Source: Anadara kagoshimensis
Lineage: Eukaryota > Mollusca > Bivalvia > Arcoida > Arcidae
DNA: 64,000 nt
Reading direction: 5' to 3'
NCBI GenBank assembly: GCA_021292105.1
Contig: CM037864.1
Coordinates: 9,719,898 to 9,783,897 of the forward strand
The position numbers were made by a program, and so were the translations under genes. Shown piece by piece: positions 43,871 to 57,219 of this stretch. The first letter of the stretch is position 1. Every line of letters begins with the position of its first letter. The notes under the pieces are model-generated. The model made no database searches and was not told the DNA's origin. It saw only the letters and a program-made list of their open reading frames with translations.

Positions 43871-45418
43871 GTCTTCCCTGTATTCCTACATTTTGAAAAC
43901 AGTATTCCCTCTGTTCCTACATGCAAAAGACAAAAGGTGTTGGTATAACAATATAAGATTATGTTTAAGAATTTTGTGTTCAACCTAATAAATGCCCCTA
44001 TCCCATCTATTTTATTATTTGAAACTGAATATAGAACATGAGTCTGATTTAATATTAAATAATAAACAGAAAAATACTGTGAAATTTAGAATCATATTTT
44101 TGGTGAATAACATGCATATTGTGAAGCTATCTATCATATTCAAATTCTTTGTTAATTTCTTTGATAGTATTTATCAAAAGTCTTACATTTTATTCCTGTC
44201 GATGTAAAAAAAAAAAACAAATTGTGGAATGAAAAGAAATTTTCAATTTATCTTTGTTTTTTATGGTTTCCGTTGCCATAGCAACTGTAATTTTATTGAA
44301 AATATTTTATAATACTGGGGCCTGTTTTACGAAGCTATCTAAATTTTGTCTTAAGATAGGTCCTAGGATAAATTTTAGGACTAGGCTAAGATAATGTTAG
44401 GATAATCATAACCGGTTTTTCGAAGGTGTCTCAGCTCGGTCGTATCTAGGATATCCTATTTTTTATCCTAAGTTTAGATTTTTACATGTTGTCAGTACAA
44501 ATATGACTTTCTAGCGCATAATTAAAGTGGTAAAAAAATCTAAATTAATATAATAAATTATAACAAATAAATATTAAGATATGTGATATTAATTGAGAAA
44601 TTTATTCAACAGAAATTTGAATAAAATGTGAAATCACTGTGAATGATTTTTTTTTTAATTTGTATTGTGTCTCGTAAGACTTTTGTGTTGAAAGTAAATG
44701 TGTTTGGACGTGTATGTAAGTGTATATATTTAATACTCACAGGTAGTAACCGATATACATGTATACATTAAAATCATGCTTCATGTAGAAGCTTATTATT
44801 TCTCAGGGGTCATAGGGTAAAATCATGCAATAACATACATAAGATATATAAATACATGGGCATTTGAGTTAGTCAAAGTACAAAAAGTTATAATGAGCAG
44901 AAAGAGAAACCCAAATTTCAGCGATATGGAGCGAGATCGGCAAGCATAAAAGTGTGCTTTTTTTTTACAAAGTTTCAAACACTATAACAAATAATTCAAA
45001 TCAAATAGCAATTTTGGGAGAACATATGTGAAAAAGTTATTACTCCAATACATCGTCACACCAAAGTATATTCGAAGAATTAAATTAAATTGAATTGATT
45101 TGGATTTTTGAAAATTTCATGGAATAACGCGAGTTCTTAAAATATACAAAATTATTATATGTAATTCACTCGGGTGAGTTTAAGATTTGAAACGTGCCAT
45201 GTAATAAACCCCGTGCATAAGAGAGTGATTCGATATATCGTACGATACATTCCTATACAGGGACAATATAAAAAGCTTAAACGCACAATAACATTTTCAG
45301 GAAATCTAGCATGAGTTTTTAATCATATTATAAACGTTTAATTTTGATTACATGTATTTTCAGTTTTATAAAAATTTTATTTGTGTATCATCTTTCAGGT
45401 ATTCCTAAGGGAGACCTT

Positions 45419-45472
<54 letters not shown>

Positions 45473-46342
45473 TGTGTTTCTAATGTGATTTATGTACTTT
45501 TAGATTCCCTAAATGATTCCAACTCCGATATGTAAAATCAAAAAAAAAAATCTAATGGATTGTCTTCGTCTCTTAAAACTCTATTTCGACGTATGTTTTG
45601 ATATCTTCGTTGTCTCACATGTAAATAAACAGCTGTCATCTTGATTTATTTAGAATATCCTAAAACTAGGACTTCCCTAAGATGGTCTTAGGACACCTAT
45701 ATACCTGTCCTAAGTTTAGGATCATATTTAGGACTGTCTCAAATTGCGACACCTTCGACAAACCGACTTAGGACGAAAAAAATGTCTTAGGACCAGGTTA
45801 GGACAAATTTTAGTCTTAGGGTAGCTTCGAAAAACCGGCCCCTGATTTTTTAATAACTGTTTATATGTATGGTTTAGTAGTGGTAAAGCTAACGTACATT
45901 AATTTTATTTATTTATTTATTTATTTATTATTATTATTTATGTTTTTTGAAACCATTCAAATTTCTAAAACATTTTTTAGCACCTCTGATTAATACTTAG
46001 CTTGAATTGAAAATAAGGTACAAGATTTGCATTTTTTCCCAAAATCCTTTCTCTGCCAATTATAGGGTTAATATGTTCTGTAACTTAAAGTAATTCTGTT
46101 CATGCTTTGCATGCTTTTTTCATTATACATATTTATGAAAAAAATCAAATAATTTTTTTAGAAAAAAGCTATTATTCTTTTTTTCGCGAAATCCAGGGGA
46201 ATTTAATCAGGTGAATGTTATTTACCTGTATACGGTAGTTTAAAACTTATACAACAATCAGTAGTATTTCCTCTATTCCTAGCTACATGAAATCTTGTAA
46301 ACATTAGTAGGAATATATCAAATGTAGGAATAGAGGGAATGA
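43871..46342. mobile_element. Inverted-repeat element (ttccctctattcctacat ends), split
   Basis: 'cttccctgtattcctacat' and a second 'attccctctgttcctacat' at the left mirror 'aatgtaggaatagagggaa' at the right. The element is itself split by the one at 44315-45844. Confidence 0.55.
44315..45844. mobile_element. 1.5-kb element with long inverted arms
   Basis: The left terminus 'ctggggcctgttttacgaag' mirrors the right 'cttcgaaaaaccggcccctg'. Pairing continues for more than 100 bp through 'ctaggataaattttagga' and 'ggacaaattttagtcttag'. A (GA)n tract lies at 45423-45470. No transposase frame; non-autonomous. Confidence 0.8.
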
Positions 46343-46362
46343 ACCGGCGCAAAACCTCCTAC

Positions 46363-46769
46363 TGGACATTTGACGACGACTTTAGTGGACATTGGAGCAA
46401 CAGATTTTAAATTCATGATGGACATTTGAGCGACAGTTTAAATCTACGTAAAGGACGTAAGCCGAAAAACTGTCCCGTTTGCAAAATATTGGACTTGTCG
46501 GTATAGTTCTAGACCTTTAATGTATTTTATAATTTTAATTTAGTGTTTTTCAAAATCCCCGCTGCGGACAGGGGACAGCACTTCATTTTGGTTAACTGGT
46601 TAACGGAAGAAGTTAAGAAAAAATATCGTTCAAATGTCTGTCATATATTTGGAATTTCGCTCAAATGGATTAAAATTCTGTCGCTCAAATGTCCATTACT
46701 TCGTCGCTCAAACTTCCGTTTATTTTCGTTCTTTTGTCTTATGCTTTCGCTCAAATGTCCAACGCCGAC
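46363..46769. mobile_element. Inverted-repeat element (tggacatttgacgac ends)
   Basis: 'tggacatttgacgacgac' and repeated 'tggacattggagcaacag' on the left mirror repeated 'gtcgctcaaatgtccat' and 'tcgctcaaatgtccaac' on the right. The 86-codon frame inside translates the repeats. Confidence 0.6.
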
Positions 46770-47079
46770 AAATACCACCTATTCTCATTTAGCCAACCTC
46801 TAATATCTTATTCAAAATGTTGGCTAAGTGGGGATGGACCCTCCCATCACTGATTTTCGTGTTATATGTACAGATTTTATGAATAAACCAATAAATTATA
46901 GTGCATTATAAGCCGATTCAGACTGGTGGAAATTGATGTTTGATAAAAAAAATGTAAAATTTTCTACATTTGAACGCGGACGGTCAAAAGGGTATTTCTA
47001 GACTACTAGTATTTGATTTTATAAAATTTCAAGTTTTCGTTTGTTTCTTCGTCGCATATTCAATCCATGATGTACACTA

Positions 47080-47282
47080 CAGACCTGTCGAAAGTTTAAC
47101 ACAACCTAACGAATTAGTGACAAAGAGACAGCTCATCTCAGCCTATATCTTCCACAACTTTTCAACAGCTGCTATCTATCTCCTACAAGCTTTTTAACCA
47201 CTAGCTGTACAAAGTTCGGTAAATCGGCAGCCGTGCTTTGACTTTCTTTGTTATCTCAGGGTTAAACTTTTAAACAGGTCTG
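47080..47282. mobile_element. Intact 203-bp MITE, TA-flanked
   Basis: The ends 'cagacctgtcgaaagtttaa' and 'ttaaacttttaaacaggtctg' sit between TA dinucleotides. It is the uninterrupted relative of 37356-39063. Confidence 0.75.
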
Positions 47283-47439
47283 TACTGTATTGAATTTTTT
47301 TTACTGAATATTGTCAAAATCACCACAATTTATACATTTACTCTATATTTTTTATCTAGAATTAGATTTTGAACATTTGTAAATAAGCTAACTTAGTAAA
47401 TTGTAATTGTGTGCCGGACGATGCCTGTCTCGGATTTAA

Positions 47440-47612
47440 AGTTCCAGTCAAGAATATTTCACTTATATTGAGACATCACCGGCTACAGGTGTAATTGCAG
47501 TATTGCCTTGACACAGGACCTCGAGATTTTTAAGGCCCAAAGACCCATGACTTTCATTACTAAATGCCGAGTCAATATTTCATAATTTTAAGTCAGACCC
47601 ACCCCGAGGTAG
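47440..47612 (-). repeat. tRNA-derived SINE, diverged fragment
   Basis: Reverse orientation: 'gttccagtcaagaatatttc', 'gagacatcaccggctacagg', 'tgactttcattactaaatgc', 'aagtcagaccca'. The head is lost. Confidence 0.75.
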
Positions 47613-48702
47613 AAATAATAATAGTAAGTAGGTAAATATTTTATTAAAGTGTCACATTTCATAGTTACAAATATCCAAAAACATTTATAAATTAAAACAA
47701 AAAAAATTAAAAATGCAAAATAACATATTCTTAAAAAACGTACTATGAAACCCAGCCAATTATGACTTACGAGACACTAAATACTTAAAACTATAGCAAA
47801 ATTTAAAAATATATATATATATATATATAGACAAAAGTCAGTTTTAATACTTTGGTTGGTAAAGTGCATCCAGTTTAGAACTAGAAGAACTAGAACAGTT
47901 TTTAAATTTAAGTTTTGATGGATACTCTGTATTTTGGCAGATTCAAGTAGGGTATTTATTATTATACTCCACACAACTCAAGTTGCAGGAGGTAAAATAT
48001 TGTTGGCCCGTCCCTCTGTCCGTCATAAGTTTTCTGCATTTTTTCCCTAAACGTTTGCAGATATTAGGTCGAGTTTTTAAATGTGAGTCAAACACAATGG
48101 GTTGCAGACCAAGTTAACGTTTTGTTTCGCTCAGCATATTTTTACAATTCCGATCATTTGCTTTCCCGCAGTAATGTTTTATTTTTAAACATTTGCAGAT
48201 ATTACATGTGAGTCTACCACAATGAGTTACAGAACGGGTTTATTTTGTCCGGCTTTGTTGCTTTTAGGGAAATAACGGCCCTTGGTATTTGATAATTGGA
48301 CTGCAAGAAGTTTTCCGCACTTCTTTTCTAAATGCTTGCAGCTATTTAGCTGATTTTTAGCATGCGAGTCTACCACAATGCGTTACAGGTGCTGATTGAA
48401 TATTGCAATTTGATCGACTAGATGAACAATTTTTTAAAAAAAAATCGGATATGATAAGCAATTTGTAGTTTTTAAGTGGTGGTTCTCATATTCTCATTTA
48501 TTAGCCATTTTCAGAATGTTTTGTTTTGTTATTGTCCCCCTGCACATTTACGAAGTCATCTGACCAGTCTGTATTGAGTCACTACAAACTGTCCATTTTG
48601 ATTTAAACAAACGGGTTACATGTTTTTAAGATTTTTGATAAACATACATCATATGATCTCACGTCATGTGTAACTTGCGAGAGCATTGACACGGCTATTG
48701 GA

Positions 48703-48937
48703 TGAATGTTCCACTTATATAAAGACTTCACCAGCTATATGCAAAGGCAACGGTTTGACCCACGGAGTGCACTGATCATGAAATGGGGGTTCCTTAGCGT
48801 ACCACACCTGCTTCGACATGAGGCATCAGTTTTAAGGTCTTATCCAAATTACCCTAATTGCTTTCATTTCAAAATACAATTTTTAAGTATTGGTCAAACC
48901 CTGTTTGGGTTCGAACCCGCGAACTTCCACAAGCGTT
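48703..48937 (-). repeat. tRNA-derived SINE, diverged, with head
   Basis: Reverse orientation: 'cttatataaagacttcacca', 'ggttccttagcgtacca', 'catgaggcatcag', and a B box in 'gtttgggttcgaacccgcg'. It lies inside the 47830-50445 element. Confidence 0.75.
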
Positions 48938-49479
48938 GAAAACATAAACAAATAAATAAAATTCAACCCATCCAAGATGGGGGTGTGACTAACCAAAAAA
49001 ATTATATCTTCGAAGCGGCGACTAATAAAATCAATGTCCCGGGGAAGTGAAATTCAACTCAGGATGCCCTTGCAGTAGCCTTGTCATAGCTGAAAATGAC
49101 TGCTCTCATGAACACGAACCGTGACATTCCACATATTTACGGGTAGCTTAGAACTGAAAAATCTACTTTCATTTGACTGTTATACTCAGGTTGAACATGT
49201 TTGAAAAACCTGGGTGCAACCGGGGTTGGGGGTTTCATTCCATTAATTACCCGACAGTGAAACCGCAATGGTTGTAATTGAAAAACACTACCCGAGATAT
49301 TACCCATTGTGAAAATATTATATTTTATTATTTTTTAATTTTACTACATTTGTGGTAAAATTTAGTTGTTACATCTGTGGTAAAATTTTGTTACATTTGT
49401 GACCAACATTTACTACATTTGTGACCAAACGTACTACATTTGTGGTTCGTTACTACATATGTGACACTATTTTATTATT

Positions 49480-49524
49480 CCCCGCCACCAGTGGTGAGGG
49501 GGGTATAGTGATATAGTAATACCG

Positions 49525-49574
<50 letters not shown>

Positions 49575-50406
49575 CCCAATTGGTTTCCGTGCATTTAAAA
49601 GAGAACCGTACATCCGATTGAGCTGAAACTTGGTCAGTTGATTTGTTATGGTGGTAAGTGGTGTGAGTGGTGTGGGATTGCTCGACAGCGTAATCGTGCA
49701 TCCAAGGTGGTCGCCTTTACTAAAAATAGATTTTTTCACCCAATTCATGGTTTTCGTGCATCTAAAAGAGAACCGTACATCCGATTGAGCTGAAACTTGG
49801 TCAGTTGATTTTTTTATGGCGGTGAGTGGCGTGGATTTGCTCGACAGCGTAATTGTGCATCCAAGATGGCCGCCATTACTAAAAATAGATGTTTTCACCT
49901 GATTTATGGTTTCCGTGCATTTGAAAGAAATCCGTACAGCTAATTGAACTGAAACTTGGTCAGTTGATTTGTTATGATCGTGAGTGGTGTGGGATTGCTT
50001 GACAGGGAAATCGTGCATTCAAAATGGCCGCCGTTACTAAAAATAGTCTTTTTACCTGATTCATGGTTTTCATGCATTTACAAGAAAACCGTACATCCCA
50101 CTGAGCTGAAACTTGGTCATTTGATTTGTTATGGTGGTGAATGGTGTGGGATTGCTCGACAGCAATTTTTTAGTTTACTAACTATAGTGTATCTAAAATG
50201 GCCACTGTTACTATAAATAGCAAAAACCTATAAATGGCCATTGCAGCCTTGTTTACGTATTAATTTTTATTGAAATTTTAAATATAGAAAAAAGAACTTG
50301 GGTATTAAACATATTTAACAGGTTTTTCTGAATTTTTTTTAGTTTCACTTTGTATTGAATTCACTGATGTTCACCACTGCGGGGGATAGTGTTCTCTGAA
50401 CACCTT
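49480..50406. repeat. Dispersed repeat insert with (GT)n and four about 155-bp tandem units
   Basis: It starts 'ttccccgccaccagtgg' and ends 'gcgggggatagtgttctctg'. After (GT)n at 49525-49572, the unit 'ccgtgcat.taaaagagaacc' with 'gctgaaacttggtcagttga' repeats near 49585, 49750, 49913 and 50068. It interrupts the 3'-end 'acatttgtg' array of the host element. Confidence 0.8.
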
Positions 50407-50445
50407 GTTACATTTGTGACACTTACTTCATTTAGGGGCCCCACA

Positions 50446-52240
50446 GGCCCGTTTCAATGGCTAATTTTAAAGTCCCATTTCGGAAATTGCATAATGTTCG
50501 TCGGTGATCTCTATACATGTATTTTACTCGTCTTACATAATCCTTACAGTTTACAGTGCGTTTATACATACGATACGTTCGTAGTTTATTTCCATTGTTG
50601 TTAGTGTTGTCGTTCCATAGATTTTCGATCCAGTTTTGTACATCCTTTAGACGTAGAGACATATTTAGTCCAATCGCGCCTTTGATGCAATCTGTTCATT
50701 GTTATATGTCGGTATGTCGATATCATTTATTAGTTTCTTTAGTCGAGTTTCCCACAATCGAAGTGTATTAAGTGACGCAGAATGAAGTTTGTATAATATT
50801 CTATCATTTTCAGCGCTTGAAAGTCTACACTTAACCGACATGCCTCGAACTTTTGCTTTACGTTTGTTGAATTCCAACCAGGCAACATTTCCCCTTAGCG
50901 ACAGGTTTGGTACATTCTTTGAAGCTCCAAGAAACAGGCGACAAGCTCGGTTTTGGACTGCTTCTACCTCTTTATACCGATTGATTCCCCAAATTCCGGA
51001 AGCATAATACTGGCTCATCTAAAACCCGGTACAAATGTTAATAAATGTCAAAGTCCATTCTTCCGGCATATATGTATTTGAAGTATGATGCAGAAAGTGC
51101 TCTATTGGCAGATTTACACAGTTCTTTTACGGATTTATTTAGGTTTAGATGTTCGGTAAACCAAAATCCTAGATATTTATATTGTGTCTAATTTGCCGCA
51201 TCGAAAAGATACAACAGTACGTGTAAAGGACGGATTTCTGAAATGGATTACTTGTGTTTTGTCTCTATTTACAGTCAGTTTCCATTTACAACACCAGTCA
51301 TTTATAACGCCCAGCATCTTTTGAAGAGATTGTTTATCTGGAGCAACAATGACTATATTATCTGCATATAAGAGAGCTGACACCATTATATTGTTGACCA
51401 TGATCCCGCAGTTTAAAGCGTTTATATCGTTGACCAGATCATTTATGTAGATTGAAAATAGTGTGGGCGATATCTTACATCCCTGTTTGACTCCCTGCAC
51501 TGCATTAAAAAGTTCAGTCTGTTCATCATTCGCTAAAACTGAGCATTGGGCATTATTATACAATGCTTTAACACCATTTAAGAACTTACCACCGATTCCC
51601 ATGTCTTTTAATTTATACCACAAGTGATCCCTACTGACACTATCAAACGCCTTCTTCATATCTATGAAACAGGCAAATGTAGATTGACCTTCCATTTTTT
51701 CTGTTATTTATAATAATATAAAGTGAATAGATATGGTCCATACAACTTATGTTGCGTCTGAAACCATTCTGTTCATCCACAAGTACGTTAGTCTGTTCTA
51801 ACCACTTCATTAGTCTATTATTTAAAACATCAGTAATATCTTGCCAGGAACCGATATTAATGCTATTCCTCGGTAATTAAGTGGGTCAGTATTGTCTTTA
51901 GTATTCGGGTTTGGTATGGGCTTTACAGTGCTCTTTGTCCATTCTGTTGGAATCTCCCCATGCTCAAAACAATATGAACATATGGTATGCAATAAATTCA
52001 CACAGGTTGCATTTTTAAGTACTTCCCTCGGAATATCATCTATTCCAGACGCCTTTCGCACTTTTGCTCGCGTAATCGCTAGTTCATGATTTCCTGTACT
52101 GATATAAGTTCATTTAGGATTGTCATGTCTAAATAGTGATTGTTTGTTCTAATTACGTAGTTTATCTTTGGAAACATGTTTTGTTGCGAATCGAATTCGT
52201 TTGTGTTGTCTCCTCCATTGTAAAGTTTCTCGTAGTCCGT
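50446..52240 (-). pseudogene. Non-LTR retrotransposon (Jockey/CR1-like) ORF2 relic
   Basis: Reading leftward: a pre-core block (KASGIDDIPREVLKN..., 52061-51822); the polymerase core (51695-51177) with FIDMKKAFDSVSR, QGVKQGCKISPTLFSIYIND and an active-site variant YADNIVIV in place of YADD; a thumb/connection block (51018-50665) with AVQNRACRLFLG; and a C-terminal block (50662-50446) ending LAIETG. Frameshifts separate the blocks, so it is inactive. The 47.8-50.4-kb element is inserted at its C-terminus. Confidence 0.85.
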
Positions 52241-53272
52241 TTTCCATTTGTCCATGACTTGTTCCTTATCTGTGATAATTTAAATTTGACGGCCTTTTCG
52301 ATTTTCTTATTTTAATTCTAGACTGGCTATTTTTTTATTACTCGTATTATTCGCTCAAATTTTCAAGAATTTGAAGTGCGAAGTGATCATTTTGGTAATT
52401 TTCAATTTTTTAATATTTTTTGTAATGCGTGATGACATCAATTTTTATACGATTTGAATGCACAATTATTTCCTACAATTGCTAAGTACTGTGATAAATA
52501 TTAATGTTGTTTGGTAAATACAGAAAAATTGGAGCTAGCTAAAATTTCTTGTGACACATACACATGTACACCACTCCCGTGAAATTTTTAATTTTTATGA
52601 AATAATATGAATCTATTGGCTAGTACCATATTGGGTTTTTTGGATTTGGGGATATGCTTTGCTAGAAAAATGCATTTTTATCATGAATCTAAACGAAATT
52701 CTATCGTGCGCCTAATTCAACTTTGCAGTTGCTCCAACACTCAGTATTTGAACTGTCAATATTAAGAGTGGATTGTGTAGTGATCAGTTGGTACATGGCA
52801 AAAATGAAATTCAGGAATACATCTTTAGTACATAATTAACCTGCATTCCACGCATGTGCATTCTTTTAATTTTAAAATTTTCAATGCCGACATCCTACCT
52901 TCTTTATCACTGCATTCAGTACATGTACATGTATATAACCGTTTAACCGGTACCTTTTTAACCGAGTTGACCGAAGTTAGCAATAAAGTCGGCATTACCA
53001 GAATCGATTGTCAACTTGTAAGGAAAATGAAAAAACGTTTTATTTTTATCATTTTCCGTTGTAAACTGTAATTTTCACATCATTTTGCCGAAATTCTACA
53101 AAATAGATATGTCAAAATGTATTGATCAGCTATTGATTTTTTCGTGAAAAAATACATAAAAACCCATCAAACAATTTCTTTTTGATGGCAAGAGATCATG
53201 TTTCAGTACTAAACAAGTTTTCAAGCTTTTTAAATTATCTAATTATTATCTAAATTTTGACAATTTATTTTT
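52241..53272. other. Intergenic sequence, nothing recognised
   Basis: AT-rich, without a gene. The left 100 bp may still belong to the LINE relic. Confidence 0.35.
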
Positions 53273-54519
53273 AGCTCACCTGACCGAAGGTCATGTGAGC
53301 TTATGGCATAGCGCAGCGTGTGTATGTGCGTGTGCGTGTGTGCGTGCGTGTGTGTGTGTGCGTGCGTCGTTAACACCTATTTTCGACTTCTCCTCTGAAA
53401 CTACTGGACTGTTTTTAATGAAACTTTGTCAGAAGTATATATGGGCCGGTGCAATTCAGATTTGTTCGTGGCGTTGCCATGGCTATAGTCGAGTAGGCAT
53501 TTTACGAACCTAGAAATGTTCATTCCTATGAAGTTTTTTTTGCTGTTTTGTTTTCTTTATGGGTCCTTGAACAAAACAAACTTAGTTGCCCTTTGGGCAA
53601 ATTTGGGCAACTTGCACAATATACATAAATCCAAAATGGCCGCCAAACGTCAAATTGAAATACATACTGCGATATAAAATATCTTCCAATAGGTTGTAAT
53701 ATATCCTTTTAGATGTTTTCAGGCATGAGGAACCCATTTCTGGTGTTAATTTTTACATACGAAACACTTAACTCGCACAATAAGCTATAAACACAAGATG
53801 ACCGGCGGACGCCATCTTGAATTATTGATTTTGTACAAAAACATAATAAATTGTCATATATCTGTGCAGGAGTATTTAGGCAGGGGCAACCCAATTCTGG
53901 CATTAGTTTTACATTAAATACCATCATGTCTATAATGACCGACCATATGTGTCAAATAACTATTCACCCTTGTGTAAAAATTTAAACACTCCCTTTCTCC
54001 AGAACAGTTACAAAATTATGTACAGGATTATTTTTAGGCAAGCATGTCCTTGTATGTTGGACTTATGATTTTGTGCATTACATTGACATAACACGACAAA
54101 GAAGTTCTTGGGGCACCGGGTGTCCTTTCGCTATAACATGTAATGATCTTTGATCTTTGAATTTCAATCCGAAATCTGTTATCATCTCATACTGCTCAGG
54201 AGGATCTTGACTGTGGGTACCCTTTCACGACATAAACTAAAGGCGAAACAACAAAAAAAGGTGTTTGATACAAAGTTAAAACTATAAGGCTTTGGTGTTC
54301 TTTATGAAGAGCCTGAGGAAACGGCAGTTTTCCCTGCTGGCTGGCAATACATAATAACAAAGAATGGTTCAGATCCCATAAAGTTATTTGTGATCATTGT
54401 TAACCAAGAACATCAGCTAAATGAGGAGAATAAGAGTTTTTTATTATGATGCTGTATCACAACCACTAAAACATGCATACATAACAGCTCAAGATATCTC
54501 GAACGAAGATCATGTCCCT

Positions 54520-54990
54520 AAGAGCATGCATGCCTGGCAGTTCAAGACATCTTGATCCAAGACCATGACACCGAGAGCATGCATGCCTGGCAGTTCAAGA
54601 CATCTCAACCCAAGACCATGACACTGAGAGCATGCATGCCTGGCAGTTCAAGACATCTCAAACCAAGACCGTGGCACTTTCAGCATGCATGCCTGGCAGT
54701 TCAAGACATCTCAAACCAAGACCGTGGCACTTTCAGCATGCATGCCTGGCAGTTCAAGATATCTCGAACCAAGACCATGACACTGAGACCATGCATGCCT
54801 GGTAGTTCAAGACATCTCAAACCAAGACCGTGGCACTTTCAGCATGCATGCCTGGCAGTTCAAGATATCTCGAACCAAGACCATGACACTGAGAGCATGC
54901 ATGCCTGGTAGTTCAAGACATCTCAGACCAAGACCGTGGCACTTACAGCATGCATGCATGGCAGTTAAAGACATCTCGAATCAAGACCAT
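54520..54990. repeat. 53-bp tandem repeat, about 9 copies
   Basis: The unit contains 'gcatgcatgcctggcagttc' and 'aagacatctcaaaccaagac'. Two sub-types alternate ('catgacactgag' and 'gtggcactttc'). The 119-codon frame is a repeat translation. Confidence 0.95.
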
Positions 54991-57219
54991 AGTTAGTTTC
55001 ATTGATGTTCAAAACTTCTATCCTATTACTCCATCTGTACACCACATTGTTCTCATGCTTCTACACCCAATACACTAGGAAAACAAAAATATCTGTGTCG
55101 TCAATCAGCACACAAATGATATCATGACCTGTTTGTGCAGCCTGGAAAACATACGATACAATAGTTATGCCGGATTCTAAGAATATATGAGATGGCATTT
55201 GTCGAAAAACACAATTTTCTTTGAAGTGTCTGGGTACCAATATACTGATGGGTTATTGCCATGTGATCAAGAGGTGTGGTAGAAAAACTGTGAATCGTTG
55301 TGATTGTGAGATTTGGATGAACTAACTCCACAAAGCGATTTTACTAGAGCTGACTTCATGCCTGTTTCAATGACAACTATTTTCAACCAATGTCAAAAAG
55401 GAACAGAACCGATTTCAAATGGAAACAGAAGCTATGCCCAAACTGCCCTTGCTGTCCAAACAACGATAACCAAAGAAACATGTTTCCAAGATCAATAACT
55501 GGCTTTGTTTTTGCATCTCGACAGCGTCGCTTTGAAACGAATCATCTTTATAGAGCTAATGATGACACTCATAAAACTCATCAGGTAGACTGGAGATTGT
55601 ACTCTTATTCCATCTTCACATCCATTGCAACTGAATCCACCACATTGACACATTTGAAGCAATTTTGCGAGTAATTGCTTTATGACCTGTTTTTACTTAG
55701 AGGGAGTTTGAATAAGCAATACATTTTAGTCATATATATATATATCCAATAAACATCGATGGTTGAACTCTTTGAGTTATGGTCCGTATCACACTCAGAA
55801 TATATTCATTCCAATCGACCAGAGAAGCAACACTCTACCCACTAAAAGGATCACGCTAGAGAGTCATGCCTTTAAAGGCTAATTTTTCTCCAAACTGGTT
55901 AACCAAGACAGCATCCTAATAATCACTATGGTGCCGACATACAATATCCTCGACAGGACACGCATGTGTTTATAGCAGACACTGAGAAAGTTTACCAGCA
56001 TATTGTACATGTCCAACATCCAATAAAATTATTTGTTGGGTTTGTTAATCAGGATAAAAATAGTTTTGGTGGTAGACAGTGCAGATGTATTATTTTCTGC
56101 AGTCCAGTATAATTCATATGTGAAACAGCAGTTTCAGGTCTAGATGTCGAGATGTTGCTTAATGGTACCTTAAGTAAGTTGAGACACCAGAAGTAAGCCA
56201 AATCTTCACTGTTCACTACCTTTTCACTTATACCACATGGATGAACATGGAGGTATGAATTCAAAACGTGTGTCTCATAGCAGTCATTTGGAGTGGAAAT
56301 AGTTAATCAAAATATCAAAACTATCATAAAACAAAAAATGAGTTCCACTGTTTCAACTTCAACTAAACAATTTGAGGAAGGTTGTGCATTATCAGGGACA
56401 GATTTTGCTGCAGATTCCCGAAACCATAATACTTCATTACATGACGTAATGTATCAATGTTTATGTAAAAATCGAATCAATTCACTGCTGCCAAAGATTA
56501 CGTTTTTAATTTCTTATTAACAGGAATTGCTCGAGCCTCATTCATGACCTTTTAATCAAAAGTATCAAGATGCATGGTTAAGTTACACAGCATTGTCCCA
56601 AATGTTAAAAACAACAACGGAAATGAGTTCCTCATCCCTAAAAACATATAAAACGGTATATTGCAAGCTATTGTAGAACGATTCTTACAAAAGATAGATT
56701 TTCAATATGGCGTCTGGCAGCCATCTTGGATATATGCAAATTATTCAATTTGTCCAATGTTGCCTCCAGGGCAACTAACCTAATTTTATTCTAGGGACCA
56801 TATAGAATATAAAACAGCAAAAAAACTTCATAGGAAAAAACATTTCTAGGTTCAAGTATTGAGTATATGGGAGTGTCAACTCGACTACTACCATAACTAG
56901 GTCAAGGTGACCTAGGGGTGTAAAAATCTTAAAAAATCTTCTTCTCCGAAAGTAATGATTGGAGAAAAAATCTGATGTGATATTTGGCTTCTCTAGGGTC
57001 TTAAGCCTATAGTTTGTTCATTTTGTGAAATTCGGATAAAAAATGGGTTACGCGTTTTTGCGTTTAATTTTGAAAAAAATCGTAAAATAGCTTCAAATTG
57101 TTATAACTTGACTATTTGACCAGATAATGACATGCGGTTTTCAGTTTTGACATCTTTTTGTTAGTATCTTCAAAATGAGGTCAAGGTCAATTGTGAAGGT
57201 CGTGACCTAATTTTTTAAA

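Larger units (their letters stand above)
42894..46840 (-). mobile_element. Reverse copy of the 37447-38949 element, heavily interrupted
   Basis: 42894-43850 matches the right part of the 37-kb element in reverse ('ttagtcaacatggttaaa', 'gattttgctatagtc', 'aatacctattgtctttgcta'). 46779-46840 matches its outer end ('aaaatgttggctaagtgggg'). The DNA between 43851 and 46778 is made of other inserted elements. Confidence 0.65.
47830..50445 (-). mobile_element. Diverged reverse copy of the 60934-63713 element, truncated
   Basis: Blocks match the 61-63-kb element in reverse, e.g. 'ctgtattttggcagatt' (47929), 'ttattattatactcc' (47957), 'gatattacccat.tgaaaa' (49299) and the 'tactacatttgtggt' units (49344-49460). 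The right terminus is '...ggggccccaca|ggccc'. The left terminus is missing. It carries a SINE (48703-48937) and a repeat insert (49480-50406). Confidence 0.7.

Noticed and set aside
49467-50018. 183-codon minus-strand frame
   Set aside because: It spans (GT)n and about 155-bp tandem units of a dispersed repeat; no protein signal.
54552-54911. 119-codon frame with repeating MHAWQF
   Set aside because: It is a translation of a 53-bp tandem repeat. The period is not a multiple of three, so the peptide repeat drifts between frames.
55313-55674. Overlapping frames at 55.3-55.7 kb as a gene
   Set aside because: Two overlapping frames have no splice sites, no start context and no recognised motif, and they lie within a foldback repeat.
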